Below, one piece after another: positions 13,373 through 20,327 of a stretch of 22,102 bases of DNA. Made by a program: the position numbers and the translations under genes. The first letter of the stretch is position 1, and each line of letters starts with the position of its first letter. The stretch comes from an uncultured Desulfobacterales bacterium (lineage in GTDB: Bacteria; Desulfobacterota; Desulfobacteria; Desulfobacterales; JAFDCJ01): NCBI GenBank assembly GCA_945787595.1, contig CALZJV010000031.1, positions 1 through 22,102 on the forward strand, read 5' to 3'. Below the pieces are notes generated by a model. That model was not told where the DNA came from, ran no database searches, and was given only the letters and a program-made list of their open reading frames with translations.

Positions 13373-14501
13373 GATATTCAAACACATTGCGGGTTAAAGA
13401 ACGGATTGTTGCCTGGACAGCGGTTTCCACCGCTTCGCAATGTTGCTCATCCATCGGCAACACGCGGTCTCTGAGCCCACCTGACCATTCCGTGTTTTGC
13501 AACATGACCCCGCCCATACCGAAGGCAATATCGCTTTCATCGGCCACGCCGCACATGATTTTCCAGGCTAGCGCCCATCCTCTGACCGTATTATCAACAT
13601 GATACCCGCCTCCGCCGGTGGCCAGCAAAGGTTTGTTGAAACGCAAAATCCGGTCGATAATTTCAGCATGCGCATTGTTTGTCAGCTCAAGATGTGCGAG
13701 GGGATCAGCGGCAAGGGCATCCATTCCCGTCTGCAGTACAAAAATGTCCGGATCATAGGCTTTAATTAAAGGAATGACGATTTCGGTAAACACCTCCAGA
13801 TAAGCTGCGTCACAAATCCCGATGGGCAAGGGGACATTGACAGAGAAACCCTTCCCGGGCCCATCGCCGGTTTCATTTTCAAATCCTGTCCCGGGCCACA
13901 GTGTTTTCCCGCTTTCATGAAGCGAAATTACCAGAACCTGATTGCTGGCGTAAAAAGCTTCCTGCACACCGTCTCCGTGGTGAGCATCAATATCCAGGTA
14001 CAGGACTCTTTTACCGTTATTCAAAAAACGCATGCACGCCAGCACCAGATCATTTAGGTAGCAAAACCCTGAAGCCATCTCGGCTCTCGCATGGTGAAAC
14101 CCCCCGGATGGATTAAATGCAATGTCTGTTTGACCGGATAATATCAGCTCTGCCCCGGTCAATGTGGCTCCGCAAGCCCAGGAAGCATAGTCGAACATAT
14201 CCTTAAACACTTGACAATCCGGTGTTCCAAGTCCCATGCTGCGGGCTTCGGGCGTCATTTTCCCAATGGCAGCCTGTTGTAGTACTTCCAGGTATTTGGT
14301 CGAGTGAAAATTTTTCAGCTCCGATATTGTTGCGGGCACAGGCGCTGATTCCCTGCCACATTTGCCCGCCAGCAGGCCTAATGAAATCAGAAGTTCCCGT
14401 GTTTTTGCAGCTCTTTGAGTGACAAACATAGAATCAGTCGGGTAGCTGTATTTTTCAAGCTCCTGCGAATGTATAAATACGGGTTTTTTTGTATTGTCCA
14501 T
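13362..14501 (-). CDS. acuC: AcuC-like histone deacetylase-family amidohydrolase
   Basis: A 379-aa zinc enzyme of the class I HDAC/AcuC/acetylpolyamine amidohydrolase fold. Catalytic features are all visible: the histidine pair in GGFHHA (136-137), zinc ligands in DIDAHHGDGVQEAF (Asp172, His174) and GMDALAADP (Asp261), and Tyr300 in GGGGYH. Bacterial AcuC deacetylates acetyl-lysine proteins such as acetyl-CoA synthetase; substrate here is unknown. The start codon overlaps the cytochrome stop (TAATG), implying translational coupling. Pairing a deacetylase with a periplasmic multiheme cytochrome is unusual; a link through acetate or acetyl-CoA metabolism is only inference. Confidence 0.92.
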   Translation of the reverse strand: MDNTKKPVFIHSQELEKYSYPTDSMFVTQRAAKTRELLISLGLLAGKCGRESAPVPATISELKNFHSTKYLEVLQQAAIGKMTPEARSMGLGTPDCQVFKDMFDYASWACGATLTGAELILSGQTDIAFNPSGGFHHARAEMASGFCYLNDLVLACMRFLNNGKRVLYLDIDAHHGDGVQEAFYASNQVLVISLHESGKTLWPGTGFENETGDGPGKGFSVNVPLPIGICDAAYLEVFTEIVIPLIKAYDPDIFVLQTGMDALAADPLAHLELTNNAHAEIIDRILRFNKPLLATGGGGYHVDNTVRGWALAWKIMCGVADESDIAFGMGGVMLQNTEWSGGLRDRVLPMDEQHCEAVETAVQATIRSLTRNVFEYHGI

Positions 14502-16384
14502 TAATTTTTCTGTGCCTCAGATGGTATGACTTGTTCTTTGGTTAATTCATTCGTCCTTTTCCTTGAATAGCCAAGTATCTTCCATTGCTCTGCGTAGACG
14601 GGTCTGCCGTCTCTGTTAAAGGGATCCAAAAGAACTTTCCTATTAAAAAACGGGGAGGGCTTGGTGTGACAATCTTTACAGCCCTTGGCCCCTATGGCAT
14701 ACTTTCCACTGACGACATTGTGGCTCAGATCAAAAGGCTCGCAGCATTTGAAGCCGCCGTCCTTGGTGGGCATCTTGGCCTTGTTCAACTGGCTATTCTC
14801 CATGTAATAGATCATTCCGCCTTTCACCAGCACCGGTGTATGGTATGCGATGCGACACCCGAACCGGTCGGTACCATTTGATATGGCCTTAAGATAGGTC
14901 TTTATCTCTTCTGAGGTGTTTACGGATTTTGACCCATTTAATGCTTCCAGAATCGCGAGGTTGGTGATGGAAAACTTATTTTTCAAATTAGCCCCTGTAA
15001 GATCCCTGATCCGCCACAGGACAATCGGGATAACCCGATGGGATGCCCTGTCCCAATCTCCCCACCAGATGGCCTGCAAAGGATCCACCGGCTTGATTTT
15101 TCCTTTATACTTCACAAAAGCGGGACACCATTTGTTTTCCGAACATTCTAATAAAGGCTTGTTGGGATGCAGTGGATCATTGGATATAAAATCTGTTGTA
15201 TAATAGGTGATTGTCTGGCCACTTGTGGCATTGTCAATAACTGCCGTAGCTTCCTTATATTTATAGGGTATATGGCAGGTCTCGCAGGCAATTTTTTTGA
15301 TGTGTATGTTGGAAAATTTATGATCCGGCTGCGGGGCACGGCTGTCTTTGCCGTTTAAATGGCAATCCAGGCATGAATTCATTTGGCCGTCAATATCATT
15401 GCGTACGGAACCGACCAGTATATCGCCTTTGGCAATCTCGTGATCTTCTCCGGTTGGGTGACAATAGATACAGGTCAAGCCTTTGGCCTTGTGCACATCC
15501 TTTTTCCGCTGCCAGGTCCTTCCTCTCTTCTTGACATCAGCCATTACATGGCAATTCCAGCAGTTCTCATCCGCAACCTCTTTGGTTATTAATTCGGCAA
15601 GGTTAGCAGGGTCGGCGATATTGGTTTGGGTATAGTCAGTGTGAAAGGAGAGGGCCTTTGGCTTTTCTGAAGGGATGGACGGCTTGGATTTTTTAAGGTC
15701 CTTGAACCAGCCGGCGCCGACCATCGGCGCCTCATAAAAAAAGCCTCCTCTTACCGCCAGCGCCCGCGTTTTCCAGTTATATCCTTTGAGGTGACATATC
15801 AGACAGTCGGCTTCAAGCACACCGCTTTTGCCCCAGTCTGATTGATAGTAATCACCATCAAGAAAATTATCGGCATTGCGAATAATCCCGTTCTCAGGGT
15901 CATTTGCAAATTCATCGTATCGGTTTCCCTTACGGTCGTATTCTGCCGATCCACCTCCCGGATGGCAGACACCGCACGCCTTTACAAAATGAAAGGATGA
16001 TTTGTCAATATCACTGCGCCGCAGGTTCACCTTTCTAGCCAACTGGCTGGAATCGGCAGAGGGCGGTCACCACTTGCCGTACATACCCCGTGAGACAAGC
16101 CAGGGAAGCCTTGAATCCAGATCATCACTAACGATGATATTCCCGTCGGCATCGGACCGGCCCTGCTGAAAATGATACGCATTGGTGATGGCATCATAAT
16201 CATGACACTCTCCACAGGTGTTTTTAGGGCTGTAAGGGATATTACTGTCCAGGGATATTTCATTCCCGTCATAATCTATCAACGTGATTTCCGGATGCGG
16301 TTCCTCTTCAGTAGCTCTGCACATGCCGGGAGCTAAAAGAAATACAAAGACAGACAGCATAATAAAAATTCTTTTTTTCATCAT
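14501..16384 (-). CDS. Exported octaheme c-type cytochrome with in-frame UGA (candidate selenocysteine, residue 106)
   Basis: 627 aa if read through TGA 16067-16069. A signal peptide (MMKKRIFIML, hydrophobic core, cleavage near RATEEE) exports it to the periplasm. Eight CxxCH heme motifs are seen: CGECH 57-61, CGVCH 137-141, CLICH 194-198, CWNCH 275-279, CIYCH 305-309, CLDCH 338-342, CETCH 367-371 and CKDCH 569-573. The UGA lies between hemes 1 and 2 in RGMYGKW-U-PPSADSSQLARKV; both sides are in the same frame and continue the same protein type. A hairpin follows the UGA. The downstream part alone would have no signal peptide or ribosome site, so read-through is the economical explanation, as is a nonsense mutation. 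GGGGAGGTGA precedes the double ATG. Transcribed from a sigma-54 promoter at 16440-16455. Confidence 0.8.
16033..16069 (-). promoter_or_regulatory. SECIS-like hairpin of the octaheme cytochrome
   Basis: On the minus strand, 14 nt after the UGA, TTCCAGCC (16052-16045) pairs with GGCTAGAA (16040-16033), seven pairs with one C-A mismatch, around the loop AGTT (16044-16041). The loop starts 23 nt after the UGA, within the range described for bacterial SECIS, and is identical to the peroxiredoxin loop. Confidence 0.55.
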
Positions 16385-16439
16385 TCACCTCCCCACGTAT
16401 TTCTTAATAAAAATATCGGCCGGACATTCAAAAAAATTA

Positions 16440-16455
16440 TGCATAATTAATGCCA
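16440..16455 (-). promoter_or_regulatory. Sigma-54 (-24/-12) promoter of the octaheme cytochrome operon
   Basis: Minus-strand TGGCATTAATTATGCA has GG and GC 11 nt apart, with TGGCA at -24 and ATGCA at -12. It lies 56 bp before the cytochrome start. The palindromic upstream site at 16553-16590 begins 97 bp further upstream. Confidence 0.8.
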
Positions 16456-16552
16456 TCGTTTACTACAAAGCTTAAATGGACTGATGGGTCCTTATAATTC
16501 ATTAACTTAGATCTTTTCGTATGATTCGATTAGGTTACTCTTTTTGCTTTTT

Positions 16553-16590
16553 TTAGAAAAATTTCGATTTCAAATTCGAAATTTTTCTAA
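16553..16590. promoter_or_regulatory. Palindromic upstream activating site between divergent sigma-54 promoters
   Basis: TTAGAAAAATTTCGA (16553-16567) and TCGAAATTTTTCTAA (16576-16590) are perfect 15-bp inverted repeats with an 8-nt centre. The site ends exactly 86 nt before the -24/-12 element at 16676 and starts 98 nt from the divergent one. The right half recurs at 18232-18246 with one mismatch. The surrounding AT-rich DNA (16456-16675) suits bending by IHF, and no gene is present in it. Confidence 0.8.
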
Positions 16591-16675
16591 TTCTGTGTTT
16601 AAAAAATAAAAATTATGAAATTTTCTTTTAGGATAACTAACTGAATTTATGATACTTGTAATCAAAATAGTTTTC

Positions 16676-16691
16676 TGGCATGTTATATGCT
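16676..16691 (+). promoter_or_regulatory. Sigma-54 promoter of the NifU-like/Usp operon
   Basis: TGGCATGTTATATGCT has GG and GC 11 nt apart and differs at only one position from the promoter at 18332-18347. It lies inside an open frame upstream of the NifU-like gene, which is why the later ATG at 16736 is taken as the true start. Confidence 0.82.
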
Positions 16692-16735
16692 CTAACGAAA
16701 ATGGGCAGTTTTATAAACTCATATCAGGTACAAAT

Positions 16736-17161
16736 ATGAACGAGAATAAATTTGATTTTTGGCATGATCATTCTCTCCATTACCTCGAAATGGCTTTTCG
16801 CTATGGCAGACGAGAACGATTGCAGAATCCGGATGCATATGGAAAGCGGATCGGAGAATGCGGGGATACGGTTGAAATGTTTCTGTGCATTAAAAACGGT
16901 CGCATCCAATCAGTATCCTTCGATACCGACGGTTGTATCAATACCAATGCCTGTGCCAATACGGTAGCACATCTTTCAGAAGGCAAAACAATTGAGGAAG
17001 CCTGGGAAATTACGCCCGATGATGTGATCGAATTCTTGGAAACCTTGCCAAAAGAGAATTATCACTGCGCGGAGCTGGCAGTAGGAGCTTTTTATATAGC
17101 GTTAGCCAATTGTCAGGAGCTCCAACGAAACTCCTGGAAGAAGCCTTATCAACGGAATTAG
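16736..17161 (+). CDS. NifU N-terminal/IscU-like iron-sulfur cluster scaffold protein
   Basis: A 141-aa protein of the IscU/NifU_N fold. Cluster-ligand cysteines stand in the family contexts: GECGD (Cys42), DTDGCINTNAC (Cys67, with Cys72) and NYHCAELAV (Cys111). It would assemble Fe-S clusters or a related cofactor and pass them on. The helical WEITPDDVIEFLETLP segment is shared with the remnant at 1421-1516, showing a second copy once existed beside the NifX-like gene. Start at 16736 follows AGG and lies 45 bp after the sigma-54 promoter. The first gene of a two-gene unit with the Usp gene 91 bp downstream. Confidence 0.9.
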   Translation: MNENKFDFWHDHSLHYLEMAFRYGRRERLQNPDAYGKRIGECGDTVEMFLCIKNGRIQSVSFDTDGCINTNACANTVAHLSEGKTIEEAWEITPDDVIEFLETLPKENYHCAELAVGAFYIALANCQELQRNSWKKPYQRN

Positions 17162-17168
17162 TAACCGT

Positions 17169-17212
17169 TATCACCTTTCAAGATCTTTAAGCCGAATTTG
17201 ATAAAGGTGATA
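17169..17212. promoter_or_regulatory. Long inverted repeat between NifU-like and Usp genes
   Basis: TATCACCTTT (17169-17178) and AAAGGTGATA (17203-17212) are perfect 10-bp arms with a 24-nt spacer. No T-tract follows, so an operator or mRNA-processing hairpin is more likely than a terminator. Confidence 0.45.
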
Positions 17213-17252
17213 TGTTTGCTGAATAAATACACAAAAGGATAAGTAAAAAGCC

Positions 17253-17777
17253 ATGGACGCTGAGATTCGAAGAATTCTTTGCGCAACTGATTTGTCGGGT
17301 AATTGCGATCATATATATAGCTGTGCCATGAACCTGGCCGACGAGAGAGATGCCGGCCTTATGGTTATCCACGTCATCAGCCATAGATCGATTAAAGCGG
17401 CAAAAACGCTGGCATACTTTCTTAACGAATCCCCAAAAGATGTTGTCAAAGAAAAAACCTATTCCGCTTTGCAACGCATGAAAGAACAACTTACCGCCTT
17501 TCTCGATAAAAACCTTAATAATTATCCTGCCTACGCAGGTCTGGTCGAACACATGCTTGTTTACCCCGGCAAGATCGCCGAAGAAATAGTGGAAAAGGCC
17601 AATCGGTTTGGATGTGAGGCGATCATCCTTGGCTCCCACAAGAGTGGTTTTGCAAAAAAATTCTTTCCCGGCGTTACCGCGAAAAAAGTTCTCAGTCAAA
17701 CAAAAAAGCCCGTATTTATGGTTTCTATGAAACATGGCAAAATTGACATAACATCCTACAATGAACCGTCTGATTAA
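17253..17777 (+). CDS. Universal stress protein (UspA family)
   Basis: A 174-aa single-domain cytosolic protein. It begins IRRILCATDLSGNCDHIYSC, the Usp beta1-alpha1 with its conserved Asp. It ends with the ATP-binding loop GSHKSGFAKKFFPGVTAKKV, a variant of G-2x-G-9x-G(S/T) in which the terminal small residue is Val rather than Ser/Thr. ATP binding may therefore be altered. AAAGGATAAG lies upstream of the ATG. It probably belongs to the sigma-54 unit of the NifU-like gene. It shares the C-terminal signature DITSYN with the Usp at 19677 (DITSQN), pointing to duplication. Confidence 0.9.
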   Translation: MDAEIRRILCATDLSGNCDHIYSCAMNLADERDAGLMVIHVISHRSIKAAKTLAYFLNESPKDVVKEKTYSALQRMKEQLTAFLDKNLNNYPAYAGLVEHMLVYPGKIAEEIVEKANRFGCEAIILGSHKSGFAKKFFPGVTAKKVLSQTKKPVFMVSMKHGKIDITSYNEPSD

Positions 17778-17860
17778 TTCCCCAAACCCCTTTCGTAATT
17801 TCGCCATTACTAATGCGGCAATAAATATTTAGACATTTTTTATAGAAATTAAAAGCTTTT

Positions 17861-18140
17861 TTCACCGCAAAGCCGCAAAGTGCGCAGAGAATATTTATTT
17901 TATGTTTGCCGTTGAAAGGACGGCAAACATAAAGGACAATCCGCCTAAAAGGTAAGGAATTACTTATGCGTGACGGGTTGAAATTAGCCCGCGCTGCTAT
18001 TGCCCGAAGGGCGTGTCTTTTTAACTTTCTGCCCTCTCAGCAGAAAGTTAAATCCGCCTTCGGCGGACTCTGCGATCTTTGCGACTCGAGCGACCTGTCG
18101 GGGCGTAGCTCGCAGAGCGAAGCCTGAAGCGGGCGGTGAA
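17861..18140. repeat. 280-bp hairpin-rich foldback element
   Basis: Bounded by TTCACCGC (17861-17868) and its complement GCGGTGAA (18133-18140). Inside are three perfect hairpins: 17900-17932 (13-bp stem, loop TGAAAGG), 18020-18052 (13-bp stem, loop CCTCTCA) and 18053-18067 (TCCGCC, TTC, GGCGGA). Inner arms carry CGCAAAG and CTTTGCG words in opposite orientation. No coding frame is visible. It looks like a non-autonomous mobile (MITE-like) element or structured RNA. The rest of 17778-18207 shows nothing else. Confidence 0.6.
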
Positions 18141-18207
18141 TCCATGTCTAAACAATAATAGACTAATCAGTAACTCTGATTCATTTTTCTTAGTCTTGCT
18201 ATTTGAA

Positions 18208-18246
18208 TTCGGAATTTTGCGAAAAGCCATTTCGAAATATTTCTAA
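18208..18246. promoter_or_regulatory. Second upstream activating site
   Basis: TCGAAATATTTCTAA (18232-18246) matches the half-site at 16576-16590 at 14 of 15 positions, and the match continues into the flank (AnTTCTG). A degenerate left half TTCGGAATTTTGCGA (18208-18222) keeps the palindromic layout with a 9-nt centre. It ends exactly 86 nt before the -24/-12 element at 18332. Confidence 0.75.
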
Positions 18247-18331
18247 ATTCTGCCTGAGATTGTTCTATCAAAAAAATCATATATAAACTTAACCTATTAA
18301 AATTATACTATATATTTTTATTCCATTTGGA

Positions 18332-18347
18332 TGGCATATTATATGCT
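18332..18347 (+). promoter_or_regulatory. Sigma-54 promoter of the cooC/cooT/Usp operon
   Basis: TGGCATATTATATGCT, near-identical to the promoter at 16676-16691 with the same 11-nt GG-GC spacing. The transcript would pass an ATGCAAG/CTTGCAT hairpin (18417-18438) and the korB remnant before reaching cooC. Confidence 0.82.
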
Positions 18348-18442
18348 TTAGAAAATGTTGGATTTACCACCCAAGATGTCTCGTTCAAGGTGAGGGGGTT
18401 GCCTAGCATGGTTGAAATGCAAGTAATCTAGCTTGCATCCAA

Positions 18443-18646
18443 ATGGAGAATCGTTGTTTCAGTCTAGTGGAATTGATCAGCACCTGTCCGACCAACTGGG
18501 GCATGACACCGGTGGAGGCGGTGAGGTGGGCTGAAGACAATATGCTGAAATATTATCCTCTGGGAGTGTTGAAAACACCTGAGCAATTTGAAGCTCAAAG
18601 CTTGCCGGTTAAATCGTCTACGAATTTAGCAGGGGGGCAAAGCTGA
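18443..18646 (+). pseudogene. C-terminal remnant of a 2-oxoacid:ferredoxin oxidoreductase beta subunit (korB-like)
   Basis: The 67-codon frame contains FSLVELISTCPTNWGMTPVE and AVRWAEDNMLKYYPLGVLK, which is the C-terminal region of KorB/VorB-type thiamine-diphosphate subunits, where CPTNWG is strongly conserved. The TPP-binding core and most of the roughly 250-residue protein are absent. There is no ribosome site at its ATG, and an in-frame stop lies just upstream. It now forms the leader of the cooC transcript. It could be translated as a short peptide, but a deletion remnant is more likely. Confidence 0.7.
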
Positions 18647-18681
18647 AAGCTCAAAGCAATTAATTAGGGAGGTGAAGTAAA

Positions 18682-19449
18682 ATGGGAATAAAAATATCAG
18701 TTTGTGGAAAGGGAGGAAGCGGCAAAAGTACGTTGGTTAGTTTACTGGCGAAGGCAGCTCAGGACAGGAAACTTAAGACATTGGTAGTCGATTCGGATGA
18801 ATCCAACTCCGGGCTTTTTCGAATGCTCGGTCTTGATAACCCCCCAATCCCTCTTATGGCACTTGTCGGCGGCAAAGAAGGTCTTAAGGAAAAAATGAAC
18901 CAATCTTCTGTATTATCTGAAACGAATATCACCCTGGAACAAATTCCATACGGGTATATCAAGGAGAAAAATGGTCTTAAGCTGATCAGCATCGGCAAGA
19001 TTCACCAGGCCCTGGAAGGCTGTGCCTGTCCCATGGGTGTTTTAAGCCGTGAGTTCTTAAAGAAACTTCGACTGGGAAAAGATGAAATAGCGATTGTGGA
19101 TATGGAGGCCGGCATTGAGCATTTTGGTCGCGGTATTGATAACAGCCTAGATGCAGTGCTCGTTGTGGTGGAACCGTCCTTTGAGTCGATCGCCCTGGCT
19201 GAAAAGATAAAAGACCTTGCCGCCGGTATCAACAAACAACTCTGGGCGGTATTGAATAAAATCGGTTCGGAAAGTTTGATTGCTGAAATTAAGGCTAAGC
19301 TACAAACAAGTGGTATGGAAACAATTGGGGCGATCTCTTATGATGCTTCAGTATTTCATTCCGGTCTAAAAGGGGACGCACTAAACCAGGGACGGGCAAC
19401 CGGTCAGGCAGGAGAGATTCTAGATTCTCTGCTGCTAACTAAAAATTAG
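18682..19449 (+). CDS. cooC: CooC-type nickel-insertion ATPase (CO dehydrogenase maturation factor)
   Basis: A 255-aa SIMIBI ATPase. Deviant Walker A CGKGGSGKST (8-17), VVDSDESNSGL (Asp-containing switch, 35-45) and the CooC signature GCACPMG with the Ni/Zn-binding CxC at Cys114/Cys116; IVDMEAGIEHFGRG is the Walker B/switch II region. It dimerises through the CxC to load nickel into carbon monoxide dehydrogenase. No CODH gene is in the window, so it acts in trans or on another nickel enzyme. A strong site (GGGAGGTGA) lies 8 nt before ATG. Downstream cooT, 20 bp away, strengthens the nickel assignment. Confidence 0.92.
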   Translation: MGIKISVCGKGGSGKSTLVSLLAKAAQDRKLKTLVVDSDESNSGLFRMLGLDNPPIPLMALVGGKEGLKEKMNQSSVLSETNITLEQIPYGYIKEKNGLKLISIGKIHQALEGCACPMGVLSREFLKKLRLGKDEIAIVDMEAGIEHFGRGIDNSLDAVLVVVEPSFESIALAEKIKDLAAGINKQLWAVLNKIGSESLIAEIKAKLQTSGMETIGAISYDASVFHSGLKGDALNQGRATGQAGEILDSLLLTKN

Positions 19450-19469
19450 ATCAGGAACACGGAGTGAGT

Positions 19470-19664
19470 ATGTGTCTTAGTACAGTTTATATTCAATCGG
19501 GAGACCGGTGCATAAAAGTCATGCAAGACGTTGCCCAATTGGAATCTAATCAAGAAGGGTATCTGCTGATCGGGCTATTGGGCGATCAAAAATTAATTAA
19601 GGGTGTAATCAGAAAAATTGATTTTGTCGATGATCATTTAGTCATACTTGAGCCAGAAAAATAG
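19470..19664 (+). CDS. cooT: CooT-family small nickel-binding protein
   Basis: 64 aa. It starts MCLSTVYIQSGDRCIKVMQD, matching the CooT family where Cys2 binds Ni(II). It continues VAQLESNQEGYLLIGLLGDQ and ends VDDHLVILEPE, the family's short beta-rich fold. Start at ATG 19470 is preferred over GTG 19464 because it places Cys at position 2 and gives GGAG a 5-nt spacing. CooT assists nickel delivery to CO dehydrogenase with CooC. It is followed 12 bp later by a Usp gene. Confidence 0.88.
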   Translation: MCLSTVYIQSGDRCIKVMQDVAQLESNQEGYLLIGLLGDQKLIKGVIRKIDFVDDHLVILEPEK

Positions 19665-19676
19665 AGGAGGTACCCA

Positions 19677-20204
19677 ATGATTCCTAACATCCAAAAAATT
19701 TTATATGCAACCGATCTTTCGCCTAATTCCGTCTATGCTTTGCGTTATGCCATAAGCTCGGCCATAAAGCACGATGCCGACATCATTATTTTGCATGTTT
19801 TTGAAAAAGTGGATCCAGCCAGTAATGCCTGGCTGGATCCTTACCTTTATGAGGAGCGGCACCAAAGAATTTATAATGAACACATCACCCAAACCAAAGA
19901 GTTAATCCAGAAACGTCTCAAGGCGATTCGCGAGACTGAACTTGAAGAACTCAAAAAAAATCCTGAACTTGAGGATATGGCCATATCCATCGAAATATGT
20001 GAGGGTTTCCCGGCAGAGGAGATTCTTAGCAAGGCGGATGAGCTAAACTGTGATGCAATCATCATGGGAACCCATAGCAAGGGGATCATTGCAAATACCT
20101 TTTTAGGGAGCACTGCCAAAAGAGTTTTGCGTCGAACCAGAAAACCGGTCTTTATTATTCCTTTACCTAAAGGGCAGACTGATATCACCTCACAAAATGT
20201 TTAA
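19677..20204 (+). CDS. Universal stress protein (UspA family)
   Basis: A 175-aa protein with the Usp opening IQKILYATDLSPNSVYALRY and ATP-binding loop GTHSKGIIANTFLGSTAKRV (complete G-2x-G-9x-GS motif), ending DITSQNV. An inserted helix (EELKKNPELEDMA) lengthens the middle. AGAGGAGGTACCCA lies upstream. The gene contains a perfect 12-bp inverted repeat GGATCCAGCCAG / CTGGCTGGATCC at 19811-19840 encoding DPASNAWLDP, unusual in a coding region. Closest relative in the window is the Usp at 17253. Confidence 0.92.
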   Translation: MIPNIQKILYATDLSPNSVYALRYAISSAIKHDADIIILHVFEKVDPASNAWLDPYLYEERHQRIYNEHITQTKELIQKRLKAIRETELEELKKNPELEDMAISIEICEGFPAEEILSKADELNCDAIIMGTHSKGIIANTFLGSTAKRVLRRTRKPVFIIPLPKGQTDITSQNV

Positions 20205-20205
20205 T

Positions 20206-20291
20206 CCTAACCCGGATAAACCGGAAAAATGGCTACCAGGCACAAAGACACAAAGTCCGCCTTGGTGGATTAAAATTTTTCTTTGTGTTTC
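20206..20291. repeat. Dispersed repeat copy 3 plus CACAAAG-type foldback
   Basis: The word CCTAACCCGGATAAACCGG (20206-20224) is followed by GACACAAAG (20247-20255) and its complement CTTTGTGTTTC (20281-20291). The first part matches 9098-9120 and 10006-10026, the second resembles 9-81. It fills the 123-bp gap between two Usp genes and could form a stabilising or terminating hairpin. Confidence 0.6.
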
Positions 20292-20327
20292 ATAATAAAT
20301 TTTGATAGAAAACATCAGGAGACTAAA

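Noticed and set aside
16067..16069. Treating the cytochrome as two separate genes
   Set aside because: The downstream part would begin at a TTG without ribosome site or signal peptide although it carries seven periplasmic heme motifs; both parts are in the same frame.
16649..16735. Longer N-terminus for the NifU-like protein
   Set aside because: The extension covers the -24/-12 promoter and has no homology to the family; ATG 16736 is the likely start.
17187..17807. A 206-codon minus-strand frame over the Usp gene at 17253
   Set aside because: The plus strand encodes a clear Usp with ribosome site and motif; the antisense frame has no family features.
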